From Alphaproteobacteria bacterium (GTDB lineage Bacteria; Pseudomonadota; Alphaproteobacteria; Caulobacterales; Hyphomonadaceae), in assembly GCA_018222605.1 (NCBI GenBank), contig JAAEZZ010000003.1, forward strand, positions 62,001-126,000: a stretch of 64,000 nucleotides of DNA. The letters run 5' to 3'. Of this stretch, positions 9,037 to 16,690 are shown one piece after another. The notes under the pieces are model-generated. The model did not search any database. It saw nothing but the letters and a program-made list of their open reading frames with translations, and was not told where the DNA came from. How positions within the stretch are numbered: position 1 is the stretch's first letter; each line of letters starts with the position of its first letter. Position numbers and translations under genes: made by a program.

Positions 9037-10578
9037 TTAGGGCGCCTGATGTTCGTAGCGGGCAAGGATCAGGTCCAGCATGGTTTTCCGAAAGCCCGGT
9101 ATCACTCGTGTTTCTGGCCCAAAGAGAGCGAGTTCATCGCGCTCTGTGTCATATGGCCCCCAAGCAGGCACCAGCTCACAATCCGGTTTGTGGGTTTTGG
9201 CAAATGAAACCCAACACGCCGACATTCCTTCCGCAAACCGACGGTCTGCCTCTGTCATCTCACCGACGACGCTTTCGAAGTAGTCTACCGTGTCGAAGAC
9301 ATAAGTGATTTCGGATCCGTGCGCCGCGCCAGCAGAGTTCGTCCGTCGCTTTTCTGCAACATAGTCGAAGTGATAGAGATAACTCGGTGCACCGTCCTGT
9401 GTAGCGTCGGCAAGCCAGCGGGCCGGTGCCACGAACCAGGCATCCCCCAGAACCTGCCGTGCGAATTCAGGATCGGATGCCTCAAGGCCGTAGGCAGCCT
9501 CTGCTTCAGCCAACTGATCTCCGAAGTAAGCGACGGCCAATTGCGGGCTGATGCCCATGGCCAGCAGAACGCTCGCCTCATTGCTGTTTGCGCCTACCAG
9601 AAGCGGAACATCAAGCGCCCCGCCGTCTTCAAACGCCCGCGAAGGCGCCTCTCGCAACAGCCGGCCATCGATGAACGGATTGACTGCGCCGCTGCTGCGA
9701 GGACCAGCCGCTTTCACCCAATCATCTGCGCTGGCTGCACGCAGTATATCTGCGCTAGCGTCAGGCGCGATAGCCAACGCGCCGGCGGCTGCGATCCCGA
9801 GCGCCTCCTGCTCCGGGAGCGTTCGAGGGGTAAGCAGGTTGACGCCCGATTGCACAATGGCAGCCGAAAACAATCCGGATGCTTCCGGCATCGAGAGCAA
9901 CGCCATGGTACTCACTGCGCCGGCGGATTCCCCGAAAACGGTGACCTGCGCCGGGTCACCGCCAAAGGCAGCGATGTTCTGCTGCACCCAGCGAAGTGCT
10001 GCCAGCTGGTCCATCAATCCGAAATTACCGAGCGGAGTATCCGTGGTCGCTTCATCCGTCAGAGCCGGATGCGCAAAGTAACCGAGTGGGCCGAGGCGAT
10101 AGTTGATCGTCACGACGATCACGCCTTGCCGGGCGAGCTCTGTTCCATCGAAAATCGGGAACGTTCCGGAACCGATCACATGCGCGCCACCATGAATCCA
10201 AACCATCACAGCCAAGCCCGACGCGCCCTCCGGCCGCCAGACGTTCAGCTGCAGACAGTCTTCAGACTGGACGTTTGCCACACCGCCGGCAACGACAGCA
10301 GGCCGCAATGGCTGTGAGCAGGCGGGGCCCATCTGCGTGCCGTCCCGGACACCTTCCCAGCCCGGGGCCACTGCCGGAGGGCGCCAGCGCAGCTCGCCTA
10401 CCGGTGCGGCGGCAAAGGGCATATTAAAGAAAGCATCGACCTCGCCGATGGTCTTTCCGGCAATCACGCCCTGCGAAATCTGAACCTGTGGGGGCTGAGC
10501 AACCGCGGCCATGCCCAAGGCGCACGCCTGCAAACAGGCAAGCATTATGATCAAGCCGAACGGTCTGCCCTTGTTCAT
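9037..10578 (-). CDS. type-B carboxylesterase, exported
   Basis: A 513-residue alpha/beta hydrolase of the carboxylesterase/lipase type B family. N-terminal signal sequence to about residue 28, oxyanion segment WIHGGAH near 128-133, and nucleophile elbow GESAG with Ser218. The acidic residue is likely in NSNEASVL and the catalytic His in AAHGSEI. It cleaves carboxylic esters in the periplasm. GGGAG precedes ATG 10578, and an operator palindrome lies about 95 bp upstream. The M28-like lipoprotein follows in the same direction. It probably processes the ligand delivered through the TonB receptor. Confidence 0.92.
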   Translation of the reverse strand: MNKGRPFGLIIMLACLQACALGMAAVAQPPQVQISQGVIAGKTIGEVDAFFNMPFAAAPVGELRWRPPAVAPGWEGVRDGTQMGPACSQPLRPAVVAGGVANVQSEDCLQLNVWRPEGASGLAVMVWIHGGAHVIGSGTFPIFDGTELARQGVIVVTINYRLGPLGYFAHPALTDEATTDTPLGNFGLMDQLAALRWVQQNIAAFGGDPAQVTVFGESAGAVSTMALLSMPEASGLFSAAIVQSGVNLLTPRTLPEQEALGIAAAGALAIAPDASADILRAASADDWVKAAGPRSSGAVNPFIDGRLLREAPSRAFEDGGALDVPLLVGANSNEASVLLAMGISPQLAVAYFGDQLAEAEAAYGLEASDPEFARQVLGDAWFVAPARWLADATQDGAPSYLYHFDYVAEKRRTNSAGAAHGSEITYVFDTVDYFESVVGEMTEADRRFAEGMSACWVSFAKTHKPDCELVPAWGPYDTERDELALFGPETRVIPGFRKTMLDLILARYEHQAP

Positions 10579-10673
10579 TGTTGCTCCCAGTATCCTTGGC
10601 GCTATGATGCAAATGACTTATTGCCGACTAGCTGCTGCAGCCATAGTGCCGGTCCGATTGCTCTGTGATCCTA

Positions 10674-10685
10674 ATTATCGATAAT
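10674..10685. promoter_or_regulatory. putative GntR operator, copy 4 (ATTATCGATAAT)
   Basis: Perfect palindrome upstream of the carboxylesterase (minus strand) and 28 bp before the first retained codon of the truncated aldehyde dehydrogenase (plus strand). It could control the esterase operon and possibly the aldolase transcript. Confidence 0.72.
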
Positions 10686-10712
10686 ATTGCACGTGCTGAT
10701 AGAGAGGTCTAG

Positions 10713-10967
10713 TTAAAGGTCAACGCCTATGTGCCCGGCTATCGGATGAAGCAAAAGGTTCAGTTCGAACGGCTCGTTTCGAACAACCCAGTCAAGATTC
10801 CCGGCCTGGGCACATTCGAAGGTATCAAGACCAGCGTTTTCCTGGAAGTCGAGGGTGCCGCCCACTATTTGCCTGCATACGCGGGAAATCTCGACATAAT
10901 GACATCAGCTGGCATTGCGACCGCTGAGAAGATCGCCGCACGGCGGCGAGCCAAGGAGACTGCCTGA
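10713..10967 (+). pseudogene. acetaldehyde dehydrogenase (acylating), C-terminal fragment
   Basis: The frame encodes only the last ~84 residues of an MhpF/DmpF/HsaG-type acylating aldehyde dehydrogenase: [19 protein letters not shown], then [24 protein letters not shown]. The NAD-binding Rossmann domain and catalytic Cys, roughly the first 230 residues of the family, are absent. A stop codon precedes the fragment at 10710-10712. A GTG at 10731 could still start translation. The stop overlaps the aldolase ATG (TGATG), so the ancient operon junction is intact. This looks like a deletion that joined the esterase promoter region to the dehydrogenase tail. Confidence 0.85.
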
Positions 10968-12004
10968 TGGCATTTGATCCCAAATCCGACAATCTCTACA
11001 TTCAGGACGTCACTTTGCGCGACGGGATGCATGCGATCCGGCACCAATACGGTATCGAGCACGTCAGCAAGATTGCCGCAGCCCTTGACCAGGCCGGAGT
11101 CGACGCAATCGAGATTGCCCATGGAGACGGCCTGAATGGCTCAAGCTTCAATTATGGCTTTGGCGCCCACACCGACTGGGAATGGATTGAAGCCGTCGCG
11201 GATTCAGTGAAAACGGCGAAACTGACGACGCTCCTCCTTCCTGGGATCGGAACGATCGAGGAGCTGAAGCATGCCTACAAGCTTGGCGTCAGGTCTGTCA
11301 GGATCGCTACACACTGCACGGAAGCCGACGTATCGAAACAGCATATCGGTGTTGCCAGAGATCTGGGTATGGACACGGTTGGCTTTCTTATGATGTCCCA
11401 CATGGTCGAGCCTGAGAAATTGGCTGAACAAGCCGCCATGATGGAAAGCTATGGTGCCGAATGTATATATGTCACCGACAGTGGCGGCGCGCTCGACATG
11501 GATGGATACATCGCCCGGCTTCAAGCCTATGACAAGGTCCTGAAGCCTGAAACTGAACGGGGTATCCACGCCCACCACAATCTGTCCCTAGGCGTAGCCA
11601 ATTCCATTGTCGGCGTTCAATATGGCGCAAGACGCGTGGACGCTTCGCTGGCCGGCATGGGTGCCGGGGCCGGAAACGCGCCGCTTGAAGTGTTCATCGC
11701 AGCCGCCGAGCGAAAGGGATGGAAGCATGGATGCGATCTTTTTGCGCTCATGAATGCTGCCGAGGAACTTGTCCGCCCACTCCAGGACCGCCCCGTTCGC
11801 GTTGATCGCGAAACGCTTTCACTTGGCTATGCCGGCGTGTACTCATCCTTCCTCCGGCATTCAGAGAAGGCAGCGAAAGATTATGGGATCGATAAGCGTG
11901 AAATCCTGGTTGAACTAGGACGTAGGCGTATGGTTGGTGGCCAGGAGGATATGATCGTCGACGTAGCCCTGGACATATTGAAAGAACGAAAATCCGCTGA
12001 ATAG
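10967..12004 (+). CDS. 4-hydroxy-2-oxovalerate aldolase family protein
   Basis: A 345-residue DmpG/BphI/HsaF-type aldolase that splits 4-hydroxy-2-oxoacids to pyruvate and an aldehyde in meta-cleavage pathways, including steroid ring degradation. [16 protein letters not shown] (residues 14-29) holds the conserved Arg-Asp pair, and HAHHNLSLG near residue 200 supplies metal-ligand histidines; length is normal. Family members normally form a channelling complex with acetaldehyde dehydrogenase. Here that partner is truncated immediately upstream, so any full-length partner must come from elsewhere. Translation is coupled through a TGATG overlap. Confidence 0.93.
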   Translation: MAFDPKSDNLYIQDVTLRDGMHAIRHQYGIEHVSKIAAALDQAGVDAIEIAHGDGLNGSSFNYGFGAHTDWEWIEAVADSVKTAKLTTLLLPGIGTIEELKHAYKLGVRSVRIATHCTEADVSKQHIGVARDLGMDTVGFLMMSHMVEPEKLAEQAAMMESYGAECIYVTDSGGALDMDGYIARLQAYDKVLKPETERGIHAHHNLSLGVANSIVGVQYGARRVDASLAGMGAGAGNAPLEVFIAAAERKGWKHGCDLFALMNAAEELVRPLQDRPVRVDRETLSLGYAGVYSSFLRHSEKAAKDYGIDKREILVELGRRRMVGGQEDMIVDVALDILKERKSAE

Positions 12005-12228
12005 TTGCGACGTGAGAGACCAATCCTTATTGACTGTTGCGAGCTCCAATTTGTCTGGACGAACGACGCAGTCAGAACACGCTCAATCAGCTTTTGTGTG
12101 TTCAGTGCTTTTAGTCCGGTAAGCACACATTTGCGTGCCCTTTTGCCTTAGGCAAGCAACCTTGCAATCTCCATGATAGATTGAAATTGGCACATGTCCT
12201 GCATTCCCCTGAGGCGGGAGGCTGATAC
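12005..12228. other. junction between catabolic cargo and ICE backbone
   Basis: About 220 bp without a gene. No tRNA, att-like repeat or operator copy is visible. CCTTTTGCCTTAGGCAAG near 12140-12157 contains a short inverted repeat. It separates the aldolase from the ICE regulator. Confidence 0.4.
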
Positions 12229-13044
12229 ATGCTTATTCGCACGATAGAAGACCTGAGCGATATGCTCGTTAGGTATAACTACACCGCCAATCTCTCTCGC
12301 GGGAACTGGGCTTGGGAGTTCGCGAGGCGCAATCCTGCCCTGAGGGACGATGCATACGCCGTACTACCTCAGCTGGAAACGGGGACCGCATGTCATGGCA
12401 TCAAGCTGTTGAAGCTGGTTGAGCAGGACCTCGCCGCCGAAGCCTGGGGGCTCCTATACTTTCCCGATCCCGACCAGACTGCGCTATCAACAGATGTCTT
12501 CTGGTCCGATCAGACATTCCCTCGCAAGATCGCGGTCCATGTCCGTGAGCGTGATCCTGACGAAGTTGACAAAATCTTCGAGAAGGGCACACGCCTTTGC
12601 AGAATTGTGCACCTGACCGATGCTGCCGGCCGCGAGCACTTCCTCGTCAAAGGGGCAAACTGCTCCGTCCAGATCCGCTGCAGCGGCAAGTCGCTCCTGT
12701 GCGGCGAACCCGTGAAAATGGAGTTTTCCGTTTCCGGCTTCGATTGCCCTGACGAATACATCGAGACGCTCAAACGGGCCCACCGCGTCTATGATGCCGA
12801 AGCGACGTCGCCGACATGGTCACGCAAGGGACTTGGCTACCGCAACGCCTTGATCGCGCTTGATGCCCTTGAGGCTGGCATGACCTATCGCGAGACAGCA
12901 ATGGTCTTCTATGGCGAGGATCGCGTCATGAAGGACTGGGCTGGACCGTCCAGCGCCATGAAGTCGGAAATGGCCCGTTTGCTCGCAAAAGGCCAGCGCT
13001 TGCGTGACGGGGGATATCGCGAATTGCTTGAGGAAAACCTCTAA
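12229..13044 (+). CDS. DUF6499-DUF2285 transcriptional activator (FseA-like), ICE-encoded
   Basis: A 271-residue protein with an N-terminal DUF6499-type segment (NWAWEFARRNPALRDDAY, about residues 26-43) and a C-terminal DUF2285-type DNA-binding region (about 185-271, YRNALIALDALEAGMTYRETAMVFYG). In ICEMlSymR7A the equivalent activator FseA is assembled by frameshifting from two such frames and switches on the excisionase gene; here both parts lie in one uninterrupted frame. GGGAGG precedes the ATG. It most likely controls the excisionase-like gene and transfer genes downstream (inference). Confidence 0.75.
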   Translation: MLIRTIEDLSDMLVRYNYTANLSRGNWAWEFARRNPALRDDAYAVLPQLETGTACHGIKLLKLVEQDLAAEAWGLLYFPDPDQTALSTDVFWSDQTFPRKIAVHVRERDPDEVDKIFEKGTRLCRIVHLTDAAGREHFLVKGANCSVQIRCSGKSLLCGEPVKMEFSVSGFDCPDEYIETLKRAHRVYDAEATSPTWSRKGLGYRNALIALDALEAGMTYRETAMVFYGEDRVMKDWAGPSSAMKSEMARLLAKGQRLRDGGYRELLEENL

Positions 13045-13363
13045 CCCCTATCAGCCAGCAAAAAGCCGACCCGAATGAACACCTGAGTTCATGAGCCTGA
13101 TGCAGGAGTTGCCGAGCGTCTGTTCGAGGCGTTGGGGGAGGATCTGAAGGCATCGCCCCTCCCCCGCCCGCTGACGCGGGGCTGTCCGGGCGGCGAGGGC
13201 CCTTAACCATTTCCATGTCGCCTGACCGGCCCGGCTCGTCTCCGGTCACGCGTCCTCCCGTTCGGGAGGCCGCGCGCTGCGGGGGCTCGCCGGCGGGGGC
13301 CGCGCTTTGCTTCCCACTGGCCTTGCGGCCAGAGGGGTCAGGCGCGCGTGGCCTGTCGAAGCC
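13045..13363. other. GC-rich non-coding region with three stem-loops
   Basis: No gene between the convergent activator and acetyltransferase. Three perfect inverted repeats follow one another: TGACCGG 13223-13229 with CCGGTCA 13242-13248; CCTCCCG 13254-13260 with CGGGAGG 13263-13269; CTGGCC 13317-13322 with GGCCAG 13327-13332. None has a T-tract, so simple termination is unlikely. A single-strand origin or transfer-origin element is possible but unproven. Confidence 0.4.
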
Positions 13364-13798
13364 TCATTCGGCCTCAGGCGATGGCGTAAGCCATTTGCCG
13401 AGGACGGTGACATCCTGGCGTTCGTACCCAAGCGCAGTGTAAAAGGCGGCTGCGGTCTCATTGCCTTCACGTACCATGAGCTGCACCTTTGGCGCGCCGC
13501 GGGCCGTCAGCCAGAGCTCCGCCTCGGCCATCATCTCGCGTCCATGACCGCGTCCCTGCCGCTCCGGACTGACAGCCAGGTAATAGATCCAGCCGCGATG
13601 GCCGTCATGACCGGCCATGACACTGGCGACGACCACGTCATCCACCGTGCCGACGAGTATCGTGGCATCGCGTGACGTAACCGCTCTGTCCACGTCGGCA
13701 TTCGGGGCATTCCACGGCCGGGTCAGGGCGCACGCCTCCCAGAGCGTGATCAAGGCGACGCGGTCAGCTTCCAGGAACTCTCGTATATGCATGGCCAT
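13364..13798 (-). CDS. GNAT-family acetyltransferase, YpeA-like
   Basis: About 144 residues from the MAMHIREF start; an open extension upstream to 13930 lacks family similarity. The order matches YpeA-type acetyltransferases: HIREFLEADRVALITLWEAC at the N terminus, GHDGHRGWIYYLAVSPERQGRGHG as the acetyl-CoA-binding motif (about residues 66-89) and AAAFYTALGYER near the C terminus. It transfers an acetyl group to an unknown amine. It is convergent with the ICE activator. No strong ribosome binding site is seen, so ATG 13792 is also possible. Confidence 0.82.
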   Translation of the reverse strand: MAMHIREFLEADRVALITLWEACALTRPWNAPNADVDRAVTSRDATILVGTVDDVVVASVMAGHDGHRGWIYYLAVSPERQGRGHGREMMAEAELWLTARGAPKVQLMVREGNETAAAFYTALGYERQDVTVLGKWLTPSPEAE

Positions 13799-14010
13799 CA
13801 GCAAGATGTCTGGAGGGATTCGTGTCCACGGCGCCAGCCTGCCTGTTTGGCATTTGCAAGTGTGGACAAGCTTTCCCTGCAGCCGTGAGGGGGCGGACGG
13901 CGCGTCTGCCCGGGCGCGGCCCGTGCGCAAGGCGCCGGTGACCTGGAGCCGCCCGCGTCTATTCGTGCCTCCTACCTTCCCGCCTTGCCCCCGGCCCTCA
14001 TACGCCCGGG

Positions 14011-14063
14011 CGCCCGCACCTTTCGTCCGCCCCCTCCCGCCTGCCGGGAAAGGTGCGCGGGCG
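14011..14063. repeat. long inverted repeat upstream of ardA
   Basis: CGCCCGCACCTTTC at 14011-14024 pairs with GAAAGGTGCGCGGGCG at 14048-14063, with one 2-nt bulge and a 23-nt loop. It ends 24 bp before the ardA start codon. It may be a regulatory hairpin. Confidence 0.55.
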
Positions 14064-14087
14064 AGGATTCATTCTTGCGAGGCTGAC

Positions 14088-14654
14088 ATGACCCTTTCAC
14101 CTGAGACACCTGCCCCCCTTGGAACAGATACCGGACCGGATTTGCGGGAGACACAACGCATCTATGTCGCCTGTCTTGCCGCCTACAATAATGGGCATCT
14201 GCATGGGGCTTGGATCGAGGCGACCTCGCCGGATGAGGTCAGGGACAAGGTCCGCGCCATGCTGGCGGCGTCGCCGGAGCCGGACGGGGATGAATGGTCG
14301 ATCCATGACTATGAAGGGTTCGAAGGCTGCACGATTTCTGAATATGCGAGCTTCGAGACAGTCTGCGCGCTGGCGGCCTTCATTGCCGAGCATGGCGCGC
14401 TTGGTGCGAAACTCTACCGCAATTTCGGCGACGATCTTGCACAGGCCGAGGCCGCGTTCGAGGACTATGCGGGTCAGTACCGCAGCGCCGCAGACTTTGC
14501 CGAGGAAGTGACGCGTGACAGCGGGACGGAGATTCCGGCCTCACTCGACTACTATATCGACTGGACCGCACTTGCCCGCGACATGGCGCTGAATGGCGAA
14601 ATCATGTTGTTCCAGACGGGCTTTGATGAAGTCCACATTTTCTGGAGCCGCTAG
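14088..14654 (+). CDS. ardA: antirestriction protein ArdA
   Basis: A 188-residue acidic protein with the ArdA pattern IYVACLAAYNNGHLHGAWIEA (about residues 25-45), AMLAASP then DEWSIHDYEGFEG (about 68-81), and a C-terminal region rich in Asp and Glu. ArdA mimics DNA and inhibits type I restriction enzymes, protecting incoming element DNA in a new host. Start chosen at ATG 14088, where family similarity begins; the frame is open far upstream but unlike ArdA. It leads a run of plus-strand accessory genes and follows a long hairpin. Confidence 0.92.
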   Translation: MTLSPETPAPLGTDTGPDLRETQRIYVACLAAYNNGHLHGAWIEATSPDEVRDKVRAMLAASPEPDGDEWSIHDYEGFEGCTISEYASFETVCALAAFIAEHGALGAKLYRNFGDDLAQAEAAFEDYAGQYRSAADFAEEVTRDSGTEIPASLDYYIDWTALARDMALNGEIMLFQTGFDEVHIFWSR

Positions 14655-14656
14655 TC

Positions 14657-15133
14657 ATGGCCTTCCGGGAGAGATTTGACCGCTATGTCTGCGAAGGTGA
14701 CAGCATTGCCTGCGAGATTGGCGGCTTTCGCGTCACCGCGCGGATCGTCCGTGACGATTGCATGGACGCACCCGACCAGCGCCAGGACGGATTCTGGCCG
14801 TCGCTCTACATCAATGATCCCGGCTTCATCGGCCCGGGAAACAATTTCCGCGAGCGGCTGGCGAAGGCACAAGCCGAGGCCGAAGCTGTCATGGACGCGT
14901 GGCGCAGGGATGAGTGGTTCTATTGCGGGATCGTGCTCGCGATTGAATGCGAAGGCGTGGAACTGGACTCAACACAAGCCAGCCTCTGGGGTATCGAGGC
15001 TAATTATCCGGGGTCGGACAATGCCTATCTGAGTGAAGTCGCGGGCGAATTGCTCCCGGACGCCTTGGCGGCAGGCCGCACAGCCCTGACGCGGCTGATG
15101 GCGTCTGCACCTGCACAGGCGTCACGGGGATGA
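14657..15133 (+). CDS. ICE-associated protein of unknown function
   Basis: A 158-residue soluble acidic protein with no signal peptide or membrane segment. No family recognised. It starts 2 bp after the ardA stop, and its own stop overlaps the next ATG (ATGA), so it is translated as part of the ardA operon. Conserved-looking aromatic segments (FWPSLYINDPGFIGPG near residue 46, DEWFYCGIVLAIECEG near 84) suggest a folded domain. Position suggests a role in establishment or host adaptation of the element. Confidence 0.75.
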   Translation: MAFRERFDRYVCEGDSIACEIGGFRVTARIVRDDCMDAPDQRQDGFWPSLYINDPGFIGPGNNFRERLAKAQAEAEAVMDAWRRDEWFYCGIVLAIECEGVELDSTQASLWGIEANYPGSDNAYLSEVAGELLPDALAAGRTALTRLMASAPAQASRG

Positions 15134-15669
15134 GCGCGCTGGAGCATATTCTCGGTCCACGTCCGCGCCTGACACTCGTCGTTGAGGCGTCCCGCGTCGT
15201 TGAAATCTGGGTCGATGGCCGCGCGCCGCTGATTGCCCTGCATGACTATGACTGGGGCGAAACCGACAGGCACGCGGTGCGCGACGCAGAAGGTTTCCCC
15301 TTCACCCCGATCAACTGGAAAGGCCCGGCATGGGCGCTTGGCCTTTCGCTTTACCCGCCAGAACAGGAGGACCATCCCATGGCACAGCCCGCACTGAAAA
15401 CGATCCCCATCGAACAGCTCCATATCAGCAAGCTCAACATGCGGCATGGACGCAAGGCCCCGGATGTCTCCGATATCCTCCCCTCAATTCGCGAGAAAGG
15501 TATCCGTCAGACGCTGCTGGTGCGGCCCGAAGGCGATGGCTTTGGCGTCGTCGCAGGACGCCGACGCTTCCATGCCTTGCAGGTCATCGCGGCCGAGACC
15601 GGCAAGCCCGTGATGGTACCGTGCGCGATCATGGAAGCCCAGCCTGCCGCAGCGCAGGACGCCGCCTGA
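15130..15669 (+). CDS. ParB-like N-terminal domain protein, short, with N-terminal extension
   Basis: A 179-residue frame. Residues 84-179 match the ParB/Spo0J N-terminal nucleotide-binding fold (LKTIPIEQLHISKLNMRHGRKAPD, then GVVAGRRRFHALQVIA). The HTH DNA-binding and dimerisation domains of full-length ParB are missing. The first 83 residues form an unrelated segment, translationally coupled to the upstream gene by ATGA at 15130. A GGAGG before ATG 15379 would start the ParB part alone. Either a fusion or two products from one frame is possible. A clean terminator follows 33 bp after the stop. Confidence 0.7.
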   Translation: MSALEHILGPRPRLTLVVEASRVVEIWVDGRAPLIALHDYDWGETDRHAVRDAEGFPFTPINWKGPAWALGLSLYPPEQEDHPMAQPALKTIPIEQLHISKLNMRHGRKAPDVSDILPSIREKGIRQTLLVRPEGDGFGVVAGRRRFHALQVIAAETGKPVMVPCAIMEAQPAAAQDAA

Positions 15670-15701
15670 CGGATTGCGGTTCTCTTGTCGATAGAAGTGC
15701 A

Positions 15702-15731
15702 AGCCGTCCGGCAGTGTGCCGGGCGGCTTTT
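15702..15731 (+). terminator. Rho-independent terminator after the ardA operon
   Basis: Stem AGCCGTCCGGCA / TGCCGGGCGGCT (12 bp, one G-T pair), 3-nt loop, then TTTT. It closes the ardA-to-ParB operon. Confidence 0.85.
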
Positions 15732-16123
15732 CCGCATGCTTTTACCAGATGGCCCGGCACGCGCGCGGTTCAGATCACGGCAGATGCGCCTCTGGAAAAT
15801 CGTCCGTCTGTGAGTTTCGTATGGCCTCCGCGTGCGATTGCCAAAGCGGCCTGTTCCGCCCTTCCGCTTGCCCCGAAAGACACCTTGTCTCCGTCTATTG
15901 CCGTGTGACCTGGACGACGCAAAACGCTCCTGAAACCGGACAATCCCACGAATTTCCCCGCCGCTTTACGGCTCCTCGCGAGACAAATTCGTGCGCCTGC
16001 CCGGTGCTCCGCTCTGCTGCGCCCTTGCAGGTTCAGACCCGCTCCGCGCCGTCCGGGCGGTCCGGCGTCGACGGGGACAAGGTGTCCCTCGAAGACAGCC
16101 ACGGAAACGAAAAGGAGACCCCC
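15732..16123. other. long leader region before the DUF736 gene
   Basis: About 390 bp without a supported gene. It presumably holds the DUF736 promoter and leader. The only clear signal is AAGGAG at 16112-16117, just before the ATG. Confidence 0.4.
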
Positions 16124-16447
16124 ATGGCAAACGCACTCGGATATGTCAGCGAAACCAAGTCCGGCTTCGAAGGCGCCCTCGCAATGATGAACCTCTCAGC
16201 CACCATCCGCATCGAGAAGAATGCAGAGAAAGCCGAAGCGGCCCAGCCGGACTACCGCATCTTCGCCGGTGAGACCTCCACCGAAATCGGCGGCGGCTGG
16301 ATGCGCAAGGCAAAGTCCTCGGGACGCGAATACGTCTCGCTGACCCTCGCAGATCCGCAGATCGGCCCACGCCGCATCTACGCGAACCTTGCACCGGTCA
16401 AGGGCAAGAAAGGCCGCCACGTGATCCTCTGGAACCCCAGGGACTAG
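16124..16447 (+). CDS. DUF736 family protein
   Basis: A 107-residue small basic protein matching DUF736: an N-terminal MANALGYVSETKSGFEGAL, a central YRIFAG segment and C-terminal RRIYANLAPVKGKKGRHVILWNP. DUF736 proteins are regular passengers of Rhizobiales and Sphingomonadales conjugative elements; their biochemical role is unknown. AAGGAG lies 6 bp before the ATG. It is monocistronic, with a strong terminator 22 bp past its stop and a long leader upstream. Confidence 0.88.
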   Translation: MANALGYVSETKSGFEGALAMMNLSATIRIEKNAEKAEAAQPDYRIFAGETSTEIGGGWMRKAKSSGREYVSLTLADPQIGPRRIYANLAPVKGKKGRHVILWNPRD

Positions 16448-16469
16448 GCCAGTACAGATCACCAAACTG

Positions 16470-16501
16470 GCCGCTCCGGAGATCATTCCGGAGCGGCTTT
16501 T
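16470..16501 (+). terminator. Rho-independent terminator after the DUF736 gene
   Basis: Perfect 11-bp stem GCCGCTCCGGA / TCCGGAGCGGC, 6-nt loop, then TTTT. Confidence 0.9.
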
Positions 16502-16552
16502 GGCGTGTTTACATCGCTCGATAGAAGGGTATCTATAACCACACGAAGCCAT

Positions 16553-16592
16553 ATGCGCTGCGCATGGTTAAGTGAGGTGTCGCCGCGACACC
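16553..16592. promoter_or_regulatory. two palindromes upstream of the excisionase-like gene
   Basis: ATGCGC-T-GCGCAT (16553-16565) and GGTGTCGC-C-GCGACACC (16576-16592) are both perfect with a 1-nt centre, 25 bp apart centre to centre. They sit 100-140 bp before the HTH gene and are candidate activator sites. Confidence 0.5.
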
Positions 16593-16690
16593 GTATATCT
16601 TCGTGACTTCCAATTAGAATTTTCTTTTGCTTTCTCAGAGGTGTTGAAGCCGCCACGTTGATCTGTGTCCGGCAAAACGGGGTACGGGGA

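Noticed and set aside
15702-16501. The two similar GC-rich hairpins at 15702 and 16470 as members of a repeat family
   Set aside because: Both are ordinary Rho-independent terminators with different stem sequences; the similarity is only in class.
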